From: Actinomyces sp. ICM47
GTDB taxonomy: Bacteria; Actinomycetota; Actinomycetes; Actinomycetales; Actinomycetaceae
Reading direction: 5' to 3'
Assembly (NCBI RefSeq): GCF_000278725.1
Contig: NZ_ALCA01000143.1
Coordinates: 1-9,756 of the forward strand
Length of the DNA: 9,756 bases
In this document: positions 1 through 5,367 of the stretch, one piece after another
How positions within the stretch are numbered: position 1 is the stretch's first letter
Layout of the letters: each line of letters begins with the position of its first letter
The notes under the pieces: model-generated
Databases searched by the model: none
What the model was told of the DNA's origin: nothing
The model's input: the letters and a program-made list of their open reading frames with translations, nothing else
Translations under genes and position numbers: made by a program

Positions 1-426
1 CAGGAAACGGCACTTGCGGCGCTTGCGGGTGGGCGTCGTCAGGGCGGCGGCCGACACCTCGGAGGCGCGGCGTGCGCGGTCAGACAGCGAACCGCGTGCC
101 GACAGGGCGGCACCCGCCTGGTTCACGGCGAGGGACGCGCGCGGCAGGTAGTCCTCCACCAGGTGCTCGCGGGCGTTCTCAATCGCGGGGCCGGCGTGCG
201 CAGCGGCGGCCTGCGCGCGTGCTGCAGCGTTCTCAATCGCGGGAGCTGCGTGCTCGATCGCGCTTGTCAGTGCAGCCTGGGCACGGGGAGCGGCCCAATC
301 GACGCCCTGGTTCGCCAGATCGGCAGCCCGAACGGCAACCTTCCCGGCGTAAACGGCGGCAGCGTCGCGAAGCTGCTCAGAGGTAGCGCGCAGCTTATCT
401 GCATCGAAAGTCGGCGAGGTAGCCAT
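1..426 (-). CDS. Partial alanine-rich helical protein in the cwsA position (5' end of gene only)
   Basis: The first 142 codons are visible; the reading frame is open to the left edge. The start ATG (424-426) has a good ribosome-binding site, GGAGA, six bases upstream on the minus strand. The protein is rich in Ala, Arg and Glu and predicted to be almost entirely helical, with no signal peptide. A nine-residue motif, HA(A/G)PAIENA, occurs twice, at residues 59-67 and 77-85. The visible part ends in a basic cluster (TRKRRKCR, 133-140), as expected just before a membrane segment on the cytoplasmic side. By position, divergent from ppiA, it matches cwsA (Rv0008c), a small membrane protein that works with CrgA and Wag31 in cell-wall synthesis. 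CwsA has a similar plan: a helical N-terminal part, a basic cluster, then one membrane helix. Sequence similarity is not obvious by eye, so the CwsA assignment is inferred from synteny and architecture. The C-terminus is not in the window. Confidence 0.72.
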   Translation of the reverse strand, partial: MATSPTFDADKLRATSEQLRDAAAVYAGKVAVRAADLANQGVDWAAPRAQAALTSAIEHAAPAIENAAARAQAAAAHAGPAIENAREHLVEDYLPRASLAVNQAGAALSARGSLSDRARRASEVSAAALTTPTRKRRKCRFL

Positions 427-456
427 GTTGTCTCCGATCCTGTCCATATTAACGGG

Positions 457-470
457 GGCGCACATGCGCC
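457..470. promoter_or_regulatory. Short inverted repeat in the divergent cwsA-like/ppiA intergenic region
   Basis: The arms GGCGCA and TGCGCC are exact reverse complements separated by two bases. The site lies 31 bases upstream of the minus-strand start codon, in the 151-base gap between two divergent genes (427-577). It could be an operator for the minus-strand gene or a small mRNA hairpin. No convincing -35/-10 pair was found in the gap; an AT-rich stretch at 481-490 is the most promoter-like part. Function is unproven. Confidence 0.25.
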
Positions 471-552
471 ACTCACGTCCTATTGTGCTACATCCGCCTG
501 TGATGTGCAGCCCACTAGTCGGCGTGAGCTGAACGACCGTCAGGAAACACAC

Positions 553-581
553 AGGAAAAGATGACACCATTGTCAACATGA
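553..581 (+). promoter_or_regulatory. Possible translational leader of ppiA: six-codon upstream ORF ending in ATGA overlap
   Basis: The purine tract AGGAAAAG (553-560), the only ribosome-binding-like sequence here, sits directly before an ATG at 561 rather than before the ppiA ATG at 578. That ATG opens a six-codon frame (M-T-P-L-S-T) whose TGA (579-581) overlaps the ppiA start in an ATGA arrangement, the usual geometry of stop-start coupling. The segment also contains TGACA-CCAT-TGTCA (562-575), a 5-bp inverted repeat three bases before the ppiA start. The geometry is seen directly; the coupling role is inferred. The purine tract could instead be a weak, distant ribosome-binding site for ppiA itself. 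Confidence 0.35.
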
Positions 582-1099
582 AAGCTATTCTGCACACCAC
601 CGCCGGAGACATCACCGTCGAGCTGTTCCCGAACCGCGCTCCCAACACCGTCACCAACTTCGTGACGCTGGCCAAGGGCGAGCGCGAATGGGTCGACCCC
701 AAGACCGGTCAGAAGACGTCCCGTCCCCTCTACGACGGCACCATCTTCCACCGCGTGATCCCCGGCTTCATGATCCAGGGTGGCGACCCCCTCGGCACCG
801 GCACCGGCGGCCCCGGCTACCAGTTCAACGACGAGATTCACCCCGAGCTGAACTTCAACGAGCCCTACCTGCTTGCCATGGCCAACGCCGGCAAGCGCAT
901 GGGCCGCGGCACCAACGGCTCCCAGTTCTTCATCACCGTGGCCCCCACCCCGTGGCTGCTCGGCAACCACACGATCTTTGGCAAGGTCGTCGACGAGGCC
1001 TCCAAGCGCGTCGTCGACGCCATCGCCACCACCCCCACGGGCGCGAACGACCGCCCCGTGACGGAGCAGGTCATCAACTCGATCGAGATCGTCGACTGA
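578..1099 (+). CDS. ppiA: Cyclophilin-type peptidyl-prolyl cis-trans isomerase
   Basis: This 173-residue protein is a single-domain cytosolic cyclophilin; it lacks a signal peptide. It catalyses cis-trans isomerisation of X-Pro bonds. Signature elements are complete: FHRVIPGFMIQGGD (57-70) carries the catalytic Arg59 with Phe64, Met65 and Gln67; NGSQFFIT (113-120) carries Gln116 and Phe118; and PWLLGNHTIFG (125-135) carries Trp126 and His131, which line the proline pocket. Length is typical of actinobacterial PpiA (about 170-180). The ATG at 578 gives the standard cyclophilin N-terminus (MKAILHTTAGDITVELF), but no ribosome-binding site lies at normal spacing, which suggests coupling to the short upstream frame. 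It is followed after 107 bases by the rhomboid gene; the same ppiA-rhomboid-crgA order is known in Streptomyces. Confidence 0.96.
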   Translation: MKAILHTTAGDITVELFPNRAPNTVTNFVTLAKGEREWVDPKTGQKTSRPLYDGTIFHRVIPGFMIQGGDPLGTGTGGPGYQFNDEIHPELNFNEPYLLAMANAGKRMGRGTNGSQFFITVAPTPWLLGNHTIFGKVVDEASKRVVDAIATTPTGANDRPVTEQVINSIEIVD

Positions 1100-1116
1100 C
1101 CTTTTCTCTTGTCAGT

Positions 1117-1180
1117 GACGAGGCCGGGGCCGCCCCCGCTGCTCAGCGCAGTTGGCGGGATGAGGGACCCCGGCCTCGTC
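1117..1180 (+). terminator. Large inverted repeat between ppiA and the rhomboid gene
   Basis: GACGAGGCCGGGG (1117-1129) and its exact reverse complement (1168-1180) form a 13-bp GC-rich stem around a 38-base loop. The loop holds its own hairpin, CGCTG-CT-CAGCG (1137-1148). No T-tract follows, so it would be an imperfect intrinsic terminator and may instead be a processing or attenuation structure. The same arm sequence builds the hairpin at 5097-5123. Confidence 0.55.
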
Positions 1181-1206
1181 CCTTACCCACGAATGAAAGG
1201 GACGCT

Positions 1207-2085
1207 ATGAGCCTGCCGAGCTACGGTCAGCGGTCCGACCCGCGGGCCGCCCCCGACTGTCCGCGCCACCCGGGCGTGCGCAGCGTCGACTACTGCAAGC
1301 GCTGCAACCGGCCAATGTGCGTGGACTGCTTAATTCCGACCGAGGTGCGCTCGATCTGCGTGGACTGCACATCCTCGAAGCGCGGATGGGTGCGCCAGGC
1401 GTCGCGCGCGGCGCAGATGGGTGCCCCGGTCGTCACCTACGCGATGATGGCGATCTGCATCCTCATGTACCTGGCGACCTGGGTGTTCCCCTCCCTCAAG
1501 TCGTCTCTCGCGTTGGTTCCGCTCTTCCTCATGTCGCGCCCGTGGACGATCCTGACGGGCGCGTTCCTGCACGGCGGGCTGCTGCACATCCTGTTCAACA
1601 TGCTCTCCCTGTATTGGGTGGGTCGCGCGATCGAACCCGTCCTGGGCTGGTGGCGTTTCCTCACCGTCTACCTGCTGAGTGCGCTGGGTGGATCCGCCTT
1701 CATCCTCGCCTGGTGCCTCATTCAGCCGTCGGAACTCCTCGTGGGCACGGTGGGGGCGTCGGGTGCTGTGTTTGGCCTCTTCGGCGCTGTGTTCGTCCTG
1801 CAGCGATTGGGGGGAGCCGATACGACGCCGATCTTGACGCTGCTGGGCATCAACCTGGTATACGGTTTCTTGGCCAGTGGCATCTCGTGGCAGGCGCACA
1901 TCGGGGGCGCGGTCGTCGGCGTGGCCGCTACGTGGGTGCTCGCACGCCTGGCTCGCCCGCGCGCGGGCATCACGGAGGCGGCGCAGAATCGTCGACAGCT
2001 TCTGGTGGCTCTCGGCATGATCGCGGGTATCGTCGCGCTCAACGCTCTCGTGTTCCGCCTCCTTGTCGAGGTCTATGGCGCGTGA
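1207..2085 (+). CDS. Rhomboid-family intramembrane serine protease with N-terminal zinc-binding domain
   Basis: The protein has 292 residues. Residues 18-54 form a Cys/His-rich module (C18-x2-H21, C30-x2-C33, C38-x2-C41, C51-x2-C54) resembling a B-box-type zinc finger, presumably binding two zinc ions in the cytosol. About six hydrophobic segments follow from residue 77 on. The catalytic dyad is clear: Ser185 in GASG (183-186) and His231 in WQAHIGG; His127 and Asn131 (HILFN) match the oxyanion-hole His and Asn of GlpG. It should cleave membrane proteins within the lipid bilayer; the substrate is unknown. The ATG at 1207 was chosen because GAAAGG lies six bases upstream; the open frame extends further upstream through ppiA in another frame, but with no sensible start. 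Stop is followed by a strong hairpin at 2144-2174. Rhomboids with this N-terminal finger next to ppiA and crgA are common in Actinomycetota. Confidence 0.93.
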   Translation: MSLPSYGQRSDPRAAPDCPRHPGVRSVDYCKRCNRPMCVDCLIPTEVRSICVDCTSSKRGWVRQASRAAQMGAPVVTYAMMAICILMYLATWVFPSLKSSLALVPLFLMSRPWTILTGAFLHGGLLHILFNMLSLYWVGRAIEPVLGWWRFLTVYLLSALGGSAFILAWCLIQPSELLVGTVGASGAVFGLFGAVFVLQRLGGADTTPILTLLGINLVYGFLASGISWQAHIGGAVVGVAATWVLARLARPRAGITEAAQNRRQLLVALGMIAGIVALNALVFRLLVEVYGA

Positions 2086-2143
2086 TCGGGGTGCCGTCGC
2101 CTCTGCAGGGCCTCGGCAAGTCTTCTGAGGATGACCTAACATA

Positions 2144-2174
2144 GGGAGGGTCCGGCACAGTGCCGGACCCTCCC
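2144..2174 (+). terminator. Strong hairpin after the rhomboid gene
   Basis: GGGAGGGTCCGGCA (2144-2157) pairs perfectly over 14 bp with 2161-2174 around a three-base loop. It lies 58 bases after the rhomboid stop and 22 bases before the next start codon. There is no T-tract. A TAACAT element (2137-2142) just before it could be a -10 box for the next gene, in which case the hairpin would fall in the 5' leader of that mRNA. Confidence 0.75.
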
Positions 2175-2196
2175 TCATGCGCCCACAGGAGACACC

Positions 2197-2958
2197 ATGA
2201 CCAGCCCCTGGGACCTGTACGACCAGCTCATCGACGAGATCCCCTCCGACATCACCGTCACCCAAATCCACACCGACGGCAAGTGGCGCCGCATCGCCTC
2301 CAGCGACGACGGCGTCGGCATGGCCTTCGGCATGAACGTCCAATCACGGCCTCGTATAGCGGACGACCCCTCCGAGCTGATCGGTCGCCCCCTGCGCGAC
2401 GTCGCCGCCCTGGCCAAATCCTGGAACTTCGAGGATGCAGGCATCGGCATGGCCGCCATCAACGCCTACCACTCCCACCCCGAGGTCGCCCTCGCCCGCG
2501 GATTCACCCCCTGCGAAGAAAACAACTGGGCGCGCACCTTCCACCCCTACGCGCCCCTCGTCGCTGGCAAGCGCGTCGCCATCATCGGACACTTCCCCTT
2601 CGCGGCCGCAGCCATGCCCGACGCCGCCGAACTCAACATCCTCGAACGCAACCTTTTCGAGGGCGACTACCCCGATTCCGCCTGCGAATACCTGCTCCCC
2701 GACATGGACTACGTCTTCATCTCCGGCTCCGCCTTCGTCAACAAGACCATGCCGCGCCTCCTCACCCTCGCTTCGAACGCCCACACCGTCGTCCTAGGAC
2801 CCTCCACGCCCGCGTCCCCCGCGCTCCTTCACGCCGGTGCCACGACCGTCATATCCTTCGCCAGTGCCCACCCCGCGCGCCTCGAAGATGGCCTCGCCGG
2901 ACGCTCCCTCCGGGGCATGTACGACGCCGGCGCGCGCGTCCAGCTCAGCCGAGCATAA
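2197..2958 (+). CDS. DUF4213/DUF364 domain protein (putative heavy-metal chelation family)
   Basis: This 253-residue soluble protein matches the two-part DUF4213 plus DUF364 plan. The N-terminal part (about 5-95) includes IGRPLRDVAALAKSW and the AAINAYHSHP segment. The C-terminal Rossmann-like part begins with KRVAIIGHFPF, continues with a conserved GDYPDSACEYLLPDMDYVFISGSAFVNKT stretch (written here by its landmarks: PDSA, LLP, SGSAFVNKT) and ends with LGPSTPASPALLHAGATTVISF. Family members are named for a proposed metal-chelating role, based mainly on structure and gene context; the reaction is not established. The start is supported by AGGAG about six bases upstream. It sits alone between two hairpins, so it is probably a single-gene transcript, and it is not a usual member of this division cluster. 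Codons 51-54 (CGG CCT CGT ATA) are poor in preferred codons and coincide with a copy of the dispersed CACGGCCTCGT motif. Confidence 0.85.
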   Translation: MTSPWDLYDQLIDEIPSDITVTQIHTDGKWRRIASSDDGVGMAFGMNVQSRPRIADDPSELIGRPLRDVAALAKSWNFEDAGIGMAAINAYHSHPEVALARGFTPCEENNWARTFHPYAPLVAGKRVAIIGHFPFAAAAMPDAAELNILERNLFEGDYPDSACEYLLPDMDYVFISGSAFVNKTMPRLLTLASNAHTVVLGPSTPASPALLHAGATTVISFASAHPARLEDGLAGRSLRGMYDAGARVQLSRA

Positions 2959-2993
2959 TCACCCGGCCAGCCACGGTCTCGTCCATACGCGAA

Positions 2994-3027
2994 GTGGGGC
3001 GTCCCGGCAACAACCGGAACGCCCCAC
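2994..3027. terminator. Bidirectional terminator between convergent DUF364 and crgA genes
   Basis: GTGGGGCGTCCCGG (2994-3007) pairs with CCGGAACGCCCCAC (3014-3027) with one C-A mismatch, around the loop CAACAA. It lies 35 bases after the plus-strand stop and 29 bases beyond the crgA stop, where a shared terminator for convergent genes is expected. No strong T-tract is present on either side. Confidence 0.72.
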
Positions 3028-3033
3028 ACTCAC

Positions 3034-3047
3034 GTTTCACGCGAAAC
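3034..3047. promoter_or_regulatory. parS-like palindrome (ParB-binding site candidate)
   Basis: GTTTCACGCGAAAC differs at a single position (T to C at base 9) from the conserved chromosomal parS core GTTTCACGTGAAAC, the ParB-binding centromere site used across bacteria including Actinomycetota. It lies in the short gap between a terminator and the crgA stop. parS sites cluster near oriC, and this gene neighbourhood is normally origin-proximal, which supports the reading. Single-mismatch parS variants are known to function in other species. A small chance palindrome remains possible. Confidence 0.55.
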
Positions 3048-3056
3048 GACGCGCGC

Positions 3057-3320
3057 TCAGCGCCAACGCAACGTCATCAGGAAACCCACCATCATCGTGC
3101 CCAAGCCCACCGCAATATTCCACTGACCGATCTTCGGAATCGGGTACACGCCCTGGGAAATGTAGAACACGACAACCCACAGCAGACCCACAATCATGAG
3201 CGTCACGAACGTCGGAGCCCACCAGACCGGGCTGAGCGGAATACCATCCGTCCAATTCTTGATCTCGGTATCGTCCTCGACCTCATGCCCATTCTTCTTG
3301 CGCTTTTTCGATTCGGCCAC
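3057..3320 (-). CDS. crgA: Cell division protein CrgA
   Basis: The 87-residue protein has the CrgA plan: a short, charged, lysine-rich N-terminus (MAESKKRKKNG, cytosolic), a conserved linker ending in NWTDGIPLSPVWWAP, a first membrane helix at about 36-56, a short loop with YPIPKIGQWNI, and a second membrane helix at about 68-85 ending in LRWR. CrgA is an actinobacterial septation factor that in mycobacteria recruits FtsI and binds FtsZ, FtsQ and CwsA, and in Streptomyces delays Z-ring formation. Length is normal (84-93 in relatives). The start ATG has GAAAGGA upstream at good spacing. It is transcribed away from the DUF881-sortase operon, so the gap 3321-3442 must hold two divergent promoters. 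Confidence 0.96.
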   Translation of the reverse strand: MAESKKRKKNGHEVEDDTEIKNWTDGIPLSPVWWAPTFVTLMIVGLLWVVVFYISQGVYPIPKIGQWNIAVGLGTMMVGFLMTLRWR

Positions 3321-3442
3321 GTCGGGTCCTTTCTACTGGCCCGCGCGGGAAGACAAACCGCCCGGCGGTGATGAATTAGTCGATACTCTAGCGTAGTCTC
3401 GGACATAGGAAGTGCCCAAACGCAGCGCCACAGAAAGAGAGA
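3321..3442. promoter_or_regulatory. Divergent promoter region for crgA and the DUF881-sortase operon
   Basis: This 122-base gap separates divergent starts and therefore should contain both promoters. The most AT-rich part is 3371-3410. On the minus strand TAGAGT (3385-3390) is a plausible -10 for crgA; on the plus strand GATACT (3382-3387) overlaps it. Matching -35 boxes are not convincing, so exact promoter positions are uncertain. The overlap would let one regulator affect both transcripts. Confidence 0.4.
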
Positions 3443-4150
3443 ATGATGCAGCCACGCAAGGTCCGCCACACGGCCGCCATCCTCGCCGTCACCATCGCCT
3501 CCGGCCTGCTCTTCTCCATCTCCTCCCTCAACGAACGCAAAAACCCCGCCGGGACCTCGGACCTCACAACCCTCGTGCACACCCGACAAGCCCAGGTCGC
3601 CGCCCTCGACGCCGAGGTCGGTGCCCTTGACGCGCAGATACAAAACTTCTCCACCTCCCAACCCGGCGCGCCCACCCCCGACGAAGACGCCTTCACCGCC
3701 AAATCCACGCGCCCCGTCTCCGGTCCCGGCGTCCAAATCACCCTCAACGACGCGCCCCCCGGACGCATCCCCGCCGGCGCAACCCCCAACGACCTCGTCA
3801 TCCACCAGCAGGACATCGAAGACACCATGAACGCCCTGTGGGCTGGCGGCGCTGAAGCCATGACAGTCCAAGGCGTACGCATCACCAACCGAACCGTCAT
3901 CCGATGCATCGGAAACGTCATCCTGGTCGACAGAACCAGCTTTTCCCCTCCCTTTGTGATTCAAGCAATCGGTGATCCTGACACCCTGCGCGCGACGGTT
4001 ACTGCAAACCCACGTATGGTGAATTATCAGGCTTATGTGTCAAAGTACGGCCTCGGGTGGGACATGCAGACCAAAGACTCCCTAAGCTTCGCGCCTGCAA
4101 CAACCTCGCTCACCGTCAACTATGCAACCGTGGAGGAAACGAATGGGTGA
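3443..4150 (+). CDS. DUF881 membrane-anchored protein
   Basis: This 235-residue protein has an N-terminal signal anchor (hydrophobic stretch at about 9-27 after a basic start, MMQPRKVRH), then a heptad-like stretch at about 41-68 (LVHTRQAQVAALDAEVGAL and onward) likely to form a coiled coil, and a C-terminal DUF881 domain from about 90 to 230. Family landmarks include SGPGVQITLNDAP (93-105), DLVIHQQDIEDTMNALWAGGAEAMTVQG and the YGLGWDM segment. The bulk is predicted outside the membrane. Its exact function is unknown; the family recurs beside crgA in Actinomycetota (Rv0012 in M. tuberculosis), which suggests a cell-envelope or division role. Two adjacent ATG codons (3443 and 3446) follow a GAAAGAGAG tract, so the start may be either. 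The stop overlaps the sortase start by eight bases, implying a translationally coupled operon. Confidence 0.9.
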   Translation: MMQPRKVRHTAAILAVTIASGLLFSISSLNERKNPAGTSDLTTLVHTRQAQVAALDAEVGALDAQIQNFSTSQPGAPTPDEDAFTAKSTRPVSGPGVQITLNDAPPGRIPAGATPNDLVIHQQDIEDTMNALWAGGAEAMTVQGVRITNRTVIRCIGNVILVDRTSFSPPFVIQAIGDPDTLRATVTANPRMVNYQAYVSKYGLGWDMQTKDSLSFAPATTSLTVNYATVEETNG

Positions 4151-4904
4151 ACACATCGCTCGAGCCGTTCCGACAAAGAAAAAGAGCTCCAACATCTTCT
4201 GGAACATCGTCGGCGTCATCGGCGAGCTGCTCATCACCTTCGCGTTCGTCATCGGCCTGTTTTCCGTGTGGCAGCTCTACTGGACAACCTACCAGGTCGC
4301 CGGCCAGGTCACCCAGACCATTGCCTCGTACGAAGAAGAACACCAGCCCTCCAAGCGCACCCAAGGCGAGACACGAACGGACGCACCCCCCGAGTTCACG
4401 CGCGAGGTTGCATCCGGCGAGGTCTACGGCCTCGTCCACGTACCCACCTGGGACTGGATGAAGATCCCGCTGGCCGAAGGCACCACCTCCTACGTCCTCG
4501 ACCAAGGCTGGGCCGGCCACTACGACATGACCACCCAACCCGGCGGCGTCGGCAACTTCTCCGTCGCCGGCCACCGCCGCACCTACGGCAACAACTTCCG
4601 CTGGATCGACCGCCTCACCCAGGGTGACAAGGTCATCGTAGAAGTCGACGACCGCTACCTCGTCTACTCTATGGTCTCCTCCGAGATCATCGACGCCACC
4701 GACCCCACGCAGATGCGCGTCGTCGCCCCCGTCATCGACGACCTCTCCTGGTCCAAAACCCCCACCGAGCGTTGGATGACCATGACAACGTGCCACCCCG
4801 AATACGGCAACTGGCAGCGCTACATCGTTCACCTCAAGTTCGAATCCTGGACCCCCAAGGACACGGGCGTCCCCGCCGAACTCGTCGACGAACCCACGAA
4901 CTAA
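4143..4904 (+). CDS. Class E sortase
   Basis: The protein is 253 residues. A basic, lysine-rich cytosolic end (K12-K14) precedes one membrane helix at about 23-45, a linker, and the extracytoplasmic sortase domain (about 90-240). The catalytic triad is visible: His144 (VAGHRR), Cys217 (MTTCHPEYG) and Arg226 (NWQRYIVH). The TTCHPEYG motif and DUF881/pabA context fit class E, the housekeeping sortase of high-GC Gram-positives, which joins proteins with LAXTG-like signals to the wall. An ATG at 4122 is in frame but the start at 4143 is preferred: GGAGG lies six bases before it, and the extra residues would lie inside the DUF881 gene. It overlaps that gene by eight bases and is followed after ten bases by a small membrane-protein gene. 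No sortase substrate is encoded in the window. Confidence 0.93.
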   Translation: MGEHIARAVPTKKKSSNIFWNIVGVIGELLITFAFVIGLFSVWQLYWTTYQVAGQVTQTIASYEEEHQPSKRTQGETRTDAPPEFTREVASGEVYGLVHVPTWDWMKIPLAEGTTSYVLDQGWAGHYDMTTQPGGVGNFSVAGHRRTYGNNFRWIDRLTQGDKVIVEVDDRYLVYSMVSSEIIDATDPTQMRVVAPVIDDLSWSKTPTERWMTMTTCHPEYGNWQRYIVHLKFESWTPKDTGVPAELVDEPTN

Positions 4905-4914
4905 AGGACCCCAC

Positions 4915-5076
4915 ATGTACGCATGGATCTTCCGCCACCTGCCCGGCCCCACCTGGTTCAAAGTCATCGAATCCCTGGCCCTCATCGCCGCGGCCATCGC
5001 CGCCCTCTTCACCTGGGTCTACCCCTGGGTCCAGTCCTACCTGGAACTGGGACAGTCCTCCGTCGGCGGCGCCTGA
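4915..5076 (+). CDS. Small membrane protein (53 residues) in the sortase operon
   Basis: A 53-residue frame begins with MYAWIFRHLPGPTW and contains one hydrophobic helix at about residues 18-39 (rich in Ala, Leu, Ile, flanked by Trp and Tyr), ending SSVGGA. The ribosome-binding sequence AAAGGAC overlaps the TAA of the sortase gene, five bases before the ATG, so translation is tightly linked. The start motif MYAWI-RHLPGP followed by one helix is typical of a small conserved protein found in this same place, between sortase or DUF881 and pabA, in many Actinomycetota; this is recalled from family knowledge, not searched. Function is unknown. It closes the operon; a hairpin follows at 5097. Confidence 0.85.
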   Translation: MYAWIFRHLPGPTWFKVIESLALIAAAIAALFTWVYPWVQSYLELGQSSVGGA

Positions 5077-5096
5077 GCCACCCGCTTGTGGATGGG

Positions 5097-5123
5097 ACGA
5101 GGCCGGGGACACCCCGGCCTCGT
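5097..5123 (+). terminator. Terminator-like hairpin closing the DUF881-sortase operon
   Basis: ACGAGGCCGGGG (5097-5108) pairs perfectly over 12 bp with 5112-5123 around a three-base ACA loop, 20 bases after the stop of the small membrane-protein gene. No T-tract follows. The arms are the same sequence as those of the inverted repeat at 1117-1180. Confidence 0.78.
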
Positions 5124-5367
5124 GTCGTATCCGCGGGCGTTGAGCGGGGTCGCGAACCGTGGATGTGGGAATTTCTGCTCGGCTGTGCCCACGGGTGCGG
5201 GGTCAGTCTCCCACCTCTCATTCGTGAATGCGTCGCCGCTTTCCACGCCTCCGCTTTCCGCACCGCACCGCCCGTTTGTCGGACAGCGGTCGCGCGCCCA
5301 CTGTGGGAGCGCCCTACGATGGAGGCCGGAGAAAGGGGCCACGGCCTCGTACATGAAAGGACCGGCG
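5124..5367 (+). promoter_or_regulatory. Leader and probable promoter region of pabA/trpG
   Basis: These 244 bases have no supported gene. The stretch is less structured than the other gaps, with a pyrimidine-rich part (5208-5275) containing CGCTTTCC twice. TACGAT (5315-5320) is a possible -10 box about 50 bases before the start, without a clear -35. The last part carries one copy of the dispersed motif CACGGCCTCGTA (5340-5351) immediately before the ribosome-binding site AAAGGA (5356-5361). Confidence 0.35.
5340..5350 (+). repeat. Copy of the dispersed motif CACGGCCTCGT
   Basis: One of seven exact copies in the window; the others are at 2345, 6261 (minus strand), 6522, 6623, 6682 and 6782. 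This copy lies in the leader of pabA just before its ribosome-binding site. Six of the seven are followed by A. Role unknown. Confidence 0.7.

Noticed and set aside
515..970. Minus-strand frame opposite ppiA
   Set aside because: Gly/Val/Ala-rich shadow of a certain cyclophilin gene.
4122..4142. Upstream in-frame start for the sortase
   Set aside because: The ATG at 4143 has GGAGG at six bases; 4122 has no such site and lies well inside the DUF881 gene.
5086..5367. Long N-terminal extension of PabA
   Set aside because: The extension would run through the terminator and has no family match; 5368 gives the standard N-terminus with a ribosome-binding site.
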